Shown here: positions 33,082 to 40,373 of the stretch, piece after piece
How the letters are laid out: each line of letters begins with the position of its first letter
Position numbering within the stretch: the first letter of the stretch is position 1
Assembly (NCBI RefSeq): GCF_035918155.1
Contig: NZ_CP109327.1
Location: forward strand, 6,944,001-7,008,000
From: Streptomyces sp. NBC_01591
GTDB lineage: Bacteria > Actinomycetota > Actinomycetes > Streptomycetales > Streptomycetaceae
Reading direction: 5' to 3'
Length of the DNA: 64,000 bases
Translations under genes and position numbers: made by a program
Notes under the pieces: generated by a model
Database searches by the model: none
Told to the model about the DNA's origin: nothing
What the model saw: only the letters and a program-made list of their open reading frames with translations

Positions 33082-34531
33082 GCCCCGGGGGCGGGAGGCC
33101 GACCGCGCCGCGCTCGCCGTGGTGGGCGCGGGACCGGCGGGCCTGGCCGCAGCCGTCACCGCTGCCGACCATGGGCTCGACGTGATCCTGCTGGACGCGG
33201 CCGACGCACCCGGTGGGCAGTACTACCGCAGCCCGGCCGACGGACTTGGCGCCACCCGGCCCGGGGCCCTGCACCACAACTGGCGCGCCTTCGTGGAACT
33301 CTCCGCGCGACTTGCCGCGCACCGCGACACCGGCGCGATCCGCCATCTCACCGGCCACCAGGTGTGGACGGTCGAACGAACCGGTGACGGGGACTGGATC
33401 CTGCACGCGGTCACCGGGGAAGCCGACGACGAGGCTCGTACCGCCGTCCGGGCCCAACGGATGATCCTGGCGACGGGCGCTCACGAGCGTCAACTGCCCT
33501 TTCCGGGCTGGACACTTCCGGGAGTGGTCGGTGCGGCGGGGGCCCAGGCCATGCTCAAGTCCGGGCTGGCGCTGCCGGGGCGCCGCATCGTGGTCGCGGG
33601 GAGCGGGCCGCTGCTGCAGGCGGTCGCCCTCTCGCTGGCGCGTGCGGGGGCGAGCGTCCCGGCGGTGGTCGAAGCCGCCGGGTACGGGGCGTACGCCCGT
33701 GCTCCCCGGGTGCTGGCCGCCAACCCCGGCAAGCTGGCGGAAGGGGCCCGCTTCGGGGCGGAGCTGGCCCGGGCCCGGGTCCGGGTGCTGAGCCACCGGG
33801 CGGTCACCGAGGTGCACGGCGACGAGCGGGTGGAGGCGGTGACCGTCAGCAGGGTGGACCGTCGATGGCGGCCCGTCGCGGGGACCGGCCGCCGGATCGC
33901 CTGCGACGCGCTCGCCGTGGGACATGGGCTCGTGCCGCAGCTGGAACTCGCCGTGGCAGCCGGCTGCGGTACGCGTACGGGCCCCGACGGCACTCACGCG
34001 GTCACCCTCGACGAAGAGCTCAGGACCACCGTCCCCGGGATCTGGGCGGCCGGCGAGTCCGGCGGCATCGGTGGTGTGGAACTCGCTCTGCACGAGGGTG
34101 AGTTGGCGGCACTGTCCATCATCTGTGAGGTACGGGGCGGGGTACGGAGGCAGGAAGCGCGCAGAGCCGTCGCGCTGCGCCGCTCCCGCCGTCGCCTGCG
34201 GGCCTTCGCCGCGCTGATGGGGACCGTGCACCGGCCGGGGCCCGGCTGGAGCGAGTGGCTGACCGGCGACACGGAGGTCTGCCGCTGCGAAGAGGTCACG
34301 GCGGGCCGGATCCGTACGGCGTGCGAGGAGCTGGGAGCCGGTGACACCAGGACCGTCAAACTGCTCACCCGGGCCGGAATGGGGTGGTGCCAGGGCCGGA
34401 CGTGCGGATTCGCCGTCCGTGAACTGGCCGCCGCGCACGGCGCCGGACAGGAGCCGGGCGGACCCGACCGGCGCCCGCTGGCCTGCCCCGTGAAGCTCTC
34501 CACGCTCGCCGACCTCTCCGGCCCCGGGTAG
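33062..34531 (+). CDS. FAD/NAD(P)-binding subunit of the D-hydroxyproline dehydrogenase (opine-oxidase alpha type)
   Basis: This is a 489-residue pyridine-nucleotide-disulphide-oxidoreductase-like protein. A first FAD motif (VVGAGPAGLAAAVTAADHG) and DAPGGQYYR come before the second nucleotide motif VVAGSGPLLQAVALSLARAG. IWAAGESGGIGGVELALHEG closes the flavin site. The C-terminus has a bacterioferritin-associated-ferredoxin-like cluster site: CRCEE, then CQGRTCG. This composition is that of the large subunit of hydroxyproline/opine dehydrogenases (HcnB/OoxA type). The ATG at 33062 follows GGAGGG and lies inside the end of the 2Fe-2S gene, indicating coupling. Together with its neighbours it oxidises D-hydroxyproline. 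Confidence 0.9.
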   Translation: MPHSTDEPRGREADRAALAVVGAGPAGLAAAVTAADHGLDVILLDAADAPGGQYYRSPADGLGATRPGALHHNWRAFVELSARLAAHRDTGAIRHLTGHQVWTVERTGDGDWILHAVTGEADDEARTAVRAQRMILATGAHERQLPFPGWTLPGVVGAAGAQAMLKSGLALPGRRIVVAGSGPLLQAVALSLARAGASVPAVVEAAGYGAYARAPRVLAANPGKLAEGARFGAELARARVRVLSHRAVTEVHGDERVEAVTVSRVDRRWRPVAGTGRRIACDALAVGHGLVPQLELAVAAGCGTRTGPDGTHAVTLDEELRTTVPGIWAAGESGGIGGVELALHEGELAALSIICEVRGGVRRQEARRAVALRRSRRRLRAFAALMGTVHRPGPGWSEWLTGDTEVCRCEEVTAGRIRTACEELGAGDTRTVKLLTRAGMGWCQGRTCGFAVRELAAAHGAGQEPGGPDRRPLACPVKLSTLADLSGPG

Positions 34532-34633
34532 TCCGCGGCCGGTTCTCCACTCGGAGCCCGACGGCACGCCGCGACAGGTTCCCGCACACCGGAACGTCGC
34601 GTCCACCGACTGTCCTCCGCCTTTCCGCCACAC

Positions 34634-34648
34634 CATGACATGTCACAC
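34634..34648. promoter_or_regulatory. Palindromic operator before the deaminase gene
   Basis: TGACATGTCA (34636-34645) is a perfect 10-bp palindrome, and ATGTCACAC (34640-34648) differs from the locus 9-mer at one base. It lies 17 nt upstream of the ATG at 34665, so it could act as operator for a separate promoter of the second half of the locus. The remaining sequence from 34532 to 34633 shows nothing notable. Confidence 0.5.
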
Positions 34649-34664
34649 CTCTCAAGGAGCCACA

Positions 34665-35573
34665 ATGCAGACGAACACCGACTCGCGCACCCGCCCCTGG
34701 CACGGGGTCATGGTCGCCACCCCGATCACCCTGCGCGATGACTGCACCATCGACTACGACGCCTACGCCACCCATGTGCGGCAGCTCATCGAGGCGGGCT
34801 GCGACGGAGTGGTGCCCAACGGCTCACTGGGGGAGTACCAGACCCTGACCGACAGCGAACGCGACGAGGTCGTCCGGGTCGCCGTCGAAGCCGCGGGTGA
34901 CGGCAGCCGCGTCATGCCGGGCGTCGCCGCGTACGGCAGCGCGGAGTCAAGGCGCTGGGCGGAACGGGCCGCCGAGGCGGGAGCCGGTTCCGTACTCCTC
35001 CTGCCGCCCAACGGCTACCGCTGCGACGAGGCGGCGGTGCGCGCCCACTACGCCGATGTGGCCGAGGTCGGGGTGCCGGTCGTCGCGTACAACAACCCGT
35101 ACGACACCAAGGTGGATCTGACTCCGGACCTGCTTGCCCGCCTCCACCAGGACGGCAGCATCGTGGCCGTCAAGGAGTTCACCGGCGATGTCCGCAGGGC
35201 GTACGAGATCGCCGAACGAGCGCCCGGCCTCGACCTGCTCGTGGGCGCCGACGACGTACTGCTGGAGCTGGCACTCGCCGGTGCCGTCGGGTGGATCGCG
35301 GGTTGCCCGAACATGCTGCCGTCCTGCTGCGTCGATCTGTACCGGGCCGCTGTCACCGGTGACATGGCAACTGCCCTGCCGCTGTACCGGGAGCTGCACG
35401 AGCTGCTGAGGTGGGACTCGAAGCCGGAGTTCGTCCAGGCCATCAAGGCATCCATGGACGTCGCCGGACGCCACGGCGGCCGCACCCGGCCGCCGCGGTT
35501 CCCCCTCCCCGCCGACGACGCGGCCGCCGTACGTGCCGCGACGGAGAAGGCACTCGCCGGGGGCCTGCACTGA
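34665..35573 (+). CDS. Dihydrodipicolinate synthase-family lyase, probable pyrroline-4-hydroxy-2-carboxylate deaminase
   Basis: This is a 302-residue class I aldolase-fold enzyme. It has the carboxylate loop GSLGE (53-57), the tyrosine at 142 (VAYNNPY) and the Schiff-base lysine at 170 (IVAVKEFTGD), so it is catalytically complete. In hydroxyproline degradation a member of this family removes ammonia from pyrroline-4-hydroxy-2-carboxylate, giving alpha-ketoglutarate semialdehyde. The position between the D-hydroxyproline dehydrogenase genes and the epimerase gene makes this its likely job. The ATG at 34665 has AAGGAG at ideal distance. A palindrome in front indicates control by the locus regulator. 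It differs clearly from the aldolase at 3073-4032. Confidence 0.88.
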   Translation: MQTNTDSRTRPWHGVMVATPITLRDDCTIDYDAYATHVRQLIEAGCDGVVPNGSLGEYQTLTDSERDEVVRVAVEAAGDGSRVMPGVAAYGSAESRRWAERAAEAGAGSVLLLPPNGYRCDEAAVRAHYADVAEVGVPVVAYNNPYDTKVDLTPDLLARLHQDGSIVAVKEFTGDVRRAYEIAERAPGLDLLVGADDVLLELALAGAVGWIAGCPNMLPSCCVDLYRAAVTGDMATALPLYRELHELLRWDSKPEFVQAIKASMDVAGRHGGRTRPPRFPLPADDAAAVRAATEKALAGGLH

Positions 35574-35687
35574 GACCGGCGCCCGGTCCGTACGTCCGGG
35601 CGGAGCCGCGCCAGGCCCTGCCCGGGCCGGCCTGTTCCGTCCCGTTCCCGCGTTCTTCGTGTACGCCGTGACCCATCAGGGGGAGCC

Positions 35688-36689
35688 TTGCAGACACGTC
35701 ACATTTTCCATGCCGTCGACTCACACACCGAGGGCATGCCCACCCGCGTCATCACCGGAGGCGTCGGCACCATCCCCGGTGCGACGATGGCCGAACGGCG
35801 CAGCTACTTCCAGGAGCACCGGGACGCCGTACGCACCCTGCTCATGTACGAACCGCGCGGCCACGCCTCCATGAGCGGCGCGATCCTCCAGCCGCCCACC
35901 CGGCCGGACGCGGACTACGGCGTCCTGTTCATAGAGGTCTCCGGCTATCTGCCGATGTGCGGGCACGGCACCATCGGGGTGGCGACCGTTCTGGTGGAGA
36001 CCGGCATGGTGGAGGTCACCGAACCCGTCACCACCGTGCGGCTGGACACCCCGGCCGGGCTCGTCAGCGTCGACGTACAGGTGACGGACGGCGCCGCCAC
36101 CGCCGTGACCCTCACCAACGTTCCGGCGTTCAGTGTCGCGCTCGACCGGGCGGTGGACGTACCCGGCTACGGGAAGTTGCGCTACGACCTCGCCTACGGC
36201 GGGAACTTCTACGCGATGGTTCACCTGTCCGACCTCGGACTGCCCTTCGACCGGGCGCGCAAGGACGACATCCTGGCCGCCGGGCTCGCCCTGATGGACG
36301 CGGTCAACGCCACCGACCGGCCCGTCCACCCGGAGGACCCCGACATCCACGGCCTCAAGCATGTGCAGTGCATCGCACCCGGGTCCGACGCCCGCCACTC
36401 CCGGCACGCGATGGCCATCCACCCCGGCTGGTTCGACCGCTCGCCCTGCGGGACCGGCACCTCAGCCCGTATGGCGCAGCTGCACGCACGCGGTGAACTC
36501 CCCCTGGACACCGACTTCGTGAACGAGTCCTTCATCGGCACCTCGTTCACCGGACGTCTCGTCCAGGAGACCACCGTGGGCGGACTGCCGGCCGTGGTCC
36601 CCACCGTCACCGGCCGCGCCTGGATCACCGGTACCGCACAATTCTTCCTGAACCCGTCCGACCCCTTCCCCGAAGGATTCCTGCTGTGA
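35688..36689 (+). CDS. 4-Hydroxyproline 2-epimerase (proline racemase family)
   Basis: This 333-residue cofactor-free epimerase interconverts trans-4-hydroxy-L-proline and cis-4-hydroxy-D-proline. Both catalytic cysteines are visible, C91 in the MCGHGTIG motif and C254 in SPCGTGTSA. This marks a true epimerase, not the Cys/Thr dehydratase branch. The N-terminus has HAVDSHTEGMPTRV, typical for the family. The start is TTG 35688, with GGGGAG upstream and no better ATG. The first codons contain ACGTCACAT, one base from the operator 9-mer. It overlaps the next gene by four bases (GTGA), so reductase and epimerase are co-translated. It supplies the D-isomer used by the dehydrogenase. Confidence 0.92.
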   Translation: MQTRHIFHAVDSHTEGMPTRVITGGVGTIPGATMAERRSYFQEHRDAVRTLLMYEPRGHASMSGAILQPPTRPDADYGVLFIEVSGYLPMCGHGTIGVATVLVETGMVEVTEPVTTVRLDTPAGLVSVDVQVTDGAATAVTLTNVPAFSVALDRAVDVPGYGKLRYDLAYGGNFYAMVHLSDLGLPFDRARKDDILAAGLALMDAVNATDRPVHPEDPDIHGLKHVQCIAPGSDARHSRHAMAIHPGWFDRSPCGTGTSARMAQLHARGELPLDTDFVNESFIGTSFTGRLVQETTVGGLPAVVPTVTGRAWITGTAQFFLNPSDPFPEGFLL

Positions 36690-37630
36690 ATCTGCCCCTG
36701 CTCGGCGCCGACGACATCGAGGCCCTGGGACCGACCGGAGCCGTGGACGCACTGGAGGCGGCGCTGCGCGGGGGTCTGGATCCGGAGACGGCCCCCGCCC
36801 GGCACCATGTCACGGTGCCCGGCGGGGAGCTGTTGATCATGCCCGCCACCACCCAGCAGGTGACCGGCGTGAAGATCGCCGGGGTGGCCCCGGCCAACCC
36901 GGCGCGCGACCTGCCCCGGATCACCGGAAGTTATCTGCTGCTCGACGCCCCCACTCTGCTGCCGCTCGCCCTGCTGGACGGGGCCGCGCTCACCACCCTG
37001 CGCACCCCGGCCGTGTCCGCGCTCGCGATCCGCCACCTCACTGGGCCCGTCGTGCGCCACCTCGTGCTCTTCGGAACGGGCCCCCAGGCGTACGGGCACC
37101 TGGCCGCGGTGCTCGCGGAACGCCACGTCGAACGGATCACCGTGGTCGGCCGCAATCCGCACCGGGCAGACGCGCTGGCAGCGCATGCCAGTCGACTCGG
37201 GGTGGACGCCCGTACGGCGGAGGTGCCCGGCGCCAAGGAGGTCGCCACGGCCGACCTGGTGCTCTGCTGCACGACCTCCGCCACTCCGCTGTTCGACGGC
37301 GCCCTCGTACCGGACGGGGCGACGGTCGTCGCGGTCGGCTCGCACACCCCCGATGCCCGGGAGGTCGACACCGCGCTGGTGGCACGCTCCGCCGTCTTCG
37401 TCGAATCGCGGTCGGCGGCGCTGTCGGAGGCGGGCGATCTGCTGATCCCGATGGCGGAGGGAGCCTTCCGGGCCGAGGACATCCACGGCAACCTCGCCGA
37501 GCTGGTGACCGGTTGCGCCCCCGGCGGCGAGCCGGCCCGCTTCGAGGGCCCCCGGTTCTTCAAGAGCGTCGGAATGGGCTGGGAGGACCTCGCCGTCGCT
37601 GCCGCGGTACACCGGAATTCGGCGCTCTGA
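36686..37630 (+). CDS. Ornithine cyclodeaminase/mu-crystallin family, probable pyrroline-2-carboxylate reductase
   Basis: This is a 314-residue Rossmann-fold enzyme. The substrate half has VPGGELLIMPATTQQ and VKIAGVAPANPARDLP. The nucleotide-binding loop HLVLFGTGPQAYGHLAAVL is followed by ITVVGRNPHRADALA and DLVLCCTTSATPLF. In hydroxyproline and D-proline catabolic clusters this family reduces delta1-pyrroline-2-carboxylate (a dehydrogenation product of D-proline) to L-proline with NAD(P)H, rather than cyclising ornithine. The GTG at 36686 overlaps the epimerase stop (GTGA). It follows the epimerase gene and precedes the regulator gene, so it would handle proline released with hydroxyproline. 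True ornithine cyclodeaminase activity cannot be excluded. Confidence 0.87.
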   Translation: MNLPLLGADDIEALGPTGAVDALEAALRGGLDPETAPARHHVTVPGGELLIMPATTQQVTGVKIAGVAPANPARDLPRITGSYLLLDAPTLLPLALLDGAALTTLRTPAVSALAIRHLTGPVVRHLVLFGTGPQAYGHLAAVLAERHVERITVVGRNPHRADALAAHASRLGVDARTAEVPGAKEVATADLVLCCTTSATPLFDGALVPDGATVVAVGSHTPDAREVDTALVARSAVFVESRSAALSEAGDLLIPMAEGAFRAEDIHGNLAELVTGCAPGGEPARFEGPRFFKSVGMGWEDLAVAAAVHRNSAL

Positions 37631-37660
37631 GCGAGTTGTCCACAGCTCCGGAGCGACGGG

Positions 37661-37688
37661 CCCTGACGGAAACGTGACATTGTATTCT
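37661..37688 (+). promoter_or_regulatory. Promoter with operator, GntR regulator gene
   Basis: CTGACG (37661-37666), a 16-nt spacer and TATTCT (37683-37688). The one-mismatch 9-mer ACGTGACAT (37672-37680) lies between the boxes, which would allow the regulator to repress its own gene. Confidence 0.5.
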
Positions 37689-37718
37689 GAGGCCCCGCAC
37701 GGTGCTGGAGGAACAGAT

Positions 37719-38447
37719 ATGGCCCGCCTGACGACACTCAACGCCATCTCCGCGCAGGAGCACTTGCGTGACCAGGTGGCCAACGCCCTCAGGGCGGCCC
37801 TGATCGCAGGGGAGCTCCGTCCGGGCCTGATCTACTCCGCTCCCGCGCTCGCCGCCGACTTCGGGGTGTCCGCCACCCCGGTCCGTGAGGCCATGCTCGA
37901 CCTGGCGCGTGAGGGCCTGGTCGAAGCGGTGCGCAACAAAGGCTTCCGGATAACGGAGTTGACCGAACAGGACCTCGACGACTTCACGGAGCTGCGGGTC
38001 ATGATCGAGGTTCCCACCATCGGCCGCATCGCCCGGATGGGCAGGACCAAGGAGCTGGAGGCGCTGCGGCCACTCGCCCAGGCGATTGTCGCAGCCGCCG
38101 CCGAGCACGACATCCTCGGTTATCTGGAGGCCGACCGCCGTTTCCATCTCGAACTGCTCGGCCTGGCGGGAAACCGCCGCTTGGTGGAGGAGGTCGGCAA
38201 TCTGCGCAAGCGGTCGCGCCTCTTCGGGCTGAACCGACTCGACGAAACCGGGCTGTTGGTCCAGTCGGCGGAGGAGCACGCCCAGCTGCTCGACCTCCTG
38301 ATCGCGGGGAACGCGGAGCGCGCGGAGCGGTGCATGCTGGGTCATATGTCACATGTCAGGAACCTCTGGGCCGAGGACGAACCCAATGACACGGGCGCGG
38401 GAGGCAAGCGGATCAGAAGCGTGAGGATGCCCGCCGCAGAGGCCTGA
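37719..38447 (+). CDS. GntR/FCD transcriptional regulator of the hydroxyproline locus
   Basis: This 242-residue regulator has an N-terminal winged helix (about 12-75: LRDQVANALRAALIAGEL, APALAADFGVSATPVREAML, NKGFRITELTEQDL). The C-terminal FCD helical domain (ELRVMIEVPTIGRIARMG, ADRRFHLELLGLAGNRR, EEHAQLLDLLIAGNAE) has the usual metal-binding histidines and binds a small acid. The ATG at 37719 follows CTGGAGGA. It is placed at the end of the catabolic genes, and the repeated ATGTGACAT element appears at its promoter and those around it. It is therefore the best candidate for the local repressor, with hydroxyproline or a degradation product as inducer. An exact copy of the 9-mer also lies within the gene (38346-38354). 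It resembles the regulator at 46824. Confidence 0.93.
   Translation: MARLTTLNAISAQEHLRDQVANALRAALIAGELRPGLIYSAPALAADFGVSATPVREAMLDLAREGLVEAVRNKGFRITELTEQDLDDFTELRVMIEVPTIGRIARMGRTKELEALRPLAQAIVAAAAEHDILGYLEADRRFHLELLGLAGNRRLVEEVGNLRKRSRLFGLNRLDETGLLVQSAEEHAQLLDLLIAGNAERAERCMLGHMSHVRNLWAEDEPNDTGAGGKRIRSVRMPAAEA
38346..38354. promoter_or_regulatory. ATGTCACAT element within the 3' part of the regulator gene
   Basis: An exact inverse copy of the 9-mer in ATATGTCACATGTCA, inside codons for HMSHV of the FCD regulator. It is intragenic, so it could be a coincidence of coding or an auxiliary operator. Confidence 0.3.
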
Positions 38448-38507
38448 TCCGCCGCTCGCGCTCGCCGCTCTTCCATGGACGCCCTCGACCGCCAGCTGCC
38501 CATCCCC

Positions 38508-38536
38508 TCAACGGCCGCCCACCGGGCGGCCGTTGA
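38508..38536. terminator. Bidirectional terminator between regulator and aminopeptidase genes
   Basis: Perfect 13-nt arms (TCAACGGCCGCCC, 38508-38520, and its complement 38524-38536) with a 3-nt loop, between convergent genes. Confidence 0.85.
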
Positions 38537-38557
38537 AGCGGCTCTCAGGCCCGGCTC

Positions 38558-40036
38558 TCAGACCCGGGTCTCCAGCAGCGAGCCCATCCACTCCTCGATT
38601 CCGTCGGCGGTGCGCGGCAGCGCGGACGACATGAGGCGGGCGCCGTCGGCCGTGATCACGAGGTCGTCCTCGATCCGCACCCCGATCCCGCGTAGTGACC
38701 GAGGCAGCGTCTCGTCGTCGGGCTGGAGGTAGAGCCCGGGTTCCACCGTCAGCACCTGACCGGGCTCCAGGCGCCCGTCCAGATAGGTGTCGGCACGCGC
38801 CTGCGCGCAGTCGTGCACGTCCATGCCGAGCATGTGGCCGCTGCTGCAGAGCGTGTACCGGCGGTAGAAGCCGTTGTCCGCGTCGAGCGCCTCGTCCGCG
38901 GACATCGGCAGCACACCCCACTCGTGCAGCCCTTCGGCGATGACCCGCATGGCAGCCAGATGGAAGTCACGGAATCGTGCCCCCGGACGCAGCGCCGCGA
39001 TGCCCGCGTTCTGTGCGGCCAGCACCAGCTCGTAGACCGTGCGCTGCACGGGGGAGAAGCGGCCGGACAACGGCAGGGTGCGGGTGATGTCGGCCGTGTA
39101 GAGCGAGTCGGTCTCCACCCCGGCGTCCAGGAGCAGCAACTGATCGCGTTCCAGCGGGCCGTCATTGCGGATCCAGTGCAGTACGCAGGCGTGCGCCCCG
39201 GCTGCGGCGATCGTGGAGTAGCCCGGACCGTTCCCCTCCGACCGGGCCCGGAGATCGAAGACGCCCTCGATCCAGCGCTCGCCGCGCGGGTGGAGCAGCG
39301 CCTGCGGCAGGCTGCGCACCACATCCTCGAACCCGAGCGCCGTGGCATCGACGGCCTGCTGCAACTGCCCGGTCTCCCAGGGGTCCTTCACGAGCCGGAG
39401 CTCGCTGAGCACCGCTTCGAGCCCGGCCGGTGCCGAGCGCCCGGGCGGGAACCCGCGGCAGGAACCCAGGAGTTCGTCGACGGACGGGTCCACGCCGGCC
39501 AGTACCCGGACCGGCGGCTGCGGTCCGGTGAGCAGCTTTTCCCAGGCGTCCAGATGCGCGCAGCGGACGCCGGTCAGCCGGGCGGCCTCCGCCAGGTCGG
39601 GCCTGCGCCCGACCCAGAACTCCCCGTATCTGCGGTCGCGGTAGAACTCCTGGCGGGTGCGCGGTGACCGGGGCCGCAGGTACAGCACCGCTTCGTGCCG
39701 CTCGTCGCCGTCCGGTTCGAGTACGAGGACGTGGCCGGCCTGGTCCTCGCCGGTGAGGCCGGTGAGCCAGGCGTAGCCGGTGTGCGGCCGGAAGCGGTGG
39801 TCGGTGTCGTTGGAGCGGACCGCGAGCGCGCCCGCCGGAATGATCAGGCGCTCGCCGGGGAAACGGGCGGCCAGCCGGGCCCGGCGGGCCGGGGTGACGT
39901 CGTAGGAGGGGACGCGGGCGTCCGCCGGCAGGGGGGTGTCCGCCCACGCCGTACTCATGAAGGCGTCCAGTGCCGGCGACACCGGCAGGTCGTGGCTGCT
40001 GGTGCGGGGCGCGGAGAAGGAACGGGGCACGGGCAT
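38558..40036 (-). CDS. pepP: Xaa-Pro aminopeptidase (M24B family)
   Basis: This is a 492-residue cytosolic metallopeptidase that removes the N-terminal residue before proline or hydroxyproline. The N-terminal creatinase-like domain (LIIPAGALAVRSNDTDHRFRP, HTGYAWLTGL) is followed by the pita-bread catalytic domain. The di-metal ligands are in LLLDAGVETDSLYTADITRTLP (two Asp), SSGHMLGMDVHD (His), VLTVEPGLYL (Glu) and GIGVRIEDDLVIT (Glu). The ATG at 40036 follows GAGGAGC. It diverges from the secreted collagenase gene across an operator-bearing promoter region, so it probably digests collagen-derived Gly-Pro-Hyp peptides inside the cell and feeds the hydroxyproline enzymes. Confidence 0.92.
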   Translation of the reverse strand: MPVPRSFSAPRTSSHDLPVSPALDAFMSTAWADTPLPADARVPSYDVTPARRARLAARFPGERLIIPAGALAVRSNDTDHRFRPHTGYAWLTGLTGEDQAGHVLVLEPDGDERHEAVLYLRPRSPRTRQEFYRDRRYGEFWVGRRPDLAEAARLTGVRCAHLDAWEKLLTGPQPPVRVLAGVDPSVDELLGSCRGFPPGRSAPAGLEAVLSELRLVKDPWETGQLQQAVDATALGFEDVVRSLPQALLHPRGERWIEGVFDLRARSEGNGPGYSTIAAAGAHACVLHWIRNDGPLERDQLLLLDAGVETDSLYTADITRTLPLSGRFSPVQRTVYELVLAAQNAGIAALRPGARFRDFHLAAMRVIAEGLHEWGVLPMSADEALDADNGFYRRYTLCSSGHMLGMDVHDCAQARADTYLDGRLEPGQVLTVEPGLYLQPDDETLPRSLRGIGVRIEDDLVITADGARLMSSALPRTADGIEEWMGSLLETRV

Positions 40037-40373
40037 TGCTCCTCGGGGGCTCTGTGGGACCGGGGTCGGGGCCGGAATTCCGGCTCTCCGGGGACACGGT
40101 GGTGCGGTGGTCGGGAAACCGGTGGTGGCGGCCGGTGCGTTCGGGGCCGCGTGTCATATCCCGTGCTGCGACGAGAAGTTGTCGCGCAGATGAATGTGCG
40201 TGAGAGGGGTTCCAAAGAACATGTGACATGTGCCATTGTACAGCGCGCAAGGGGAAAGGAGCCGTGCTCATGTCACGACGTGAGTGCACTTCAGATCCGG
40301 TCCGGCACCGACCTCTTGCATTCCCCCACAACCGCGCCCTGTTGCGCGGTCACCACTCCGCTGGAGGCGGCAC
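40037..40373. promoter_or_regulatory. Divergent promoter region of aminopeptidase and collagenase genes, with strong operator
   Basis: This 337-nt stretch has no gene. ACATGTGACATGT (40219-40231) contains the exact 9-mer ATGTGACAT (40221-40229) as the centre of a near-perfect palindrome. It is followed by CATTGTACAG (40234-40243), similar to CATTGTATTC at the regulator promoter. A weaker copy, ATGTCACGA, is near 40268. The site is placed to control both the intracellular peptidase and the secreted collagenase genes. Confidence 0.6.

Noticed and set aside
36686..37630. Assignment as arginine-pathway ornithine cyclodeaminase
   Set aside because: The translational coupling to hydroxyproline epimerase fits a pyrroline-2-carboxylate reductase better; not fully excluded.
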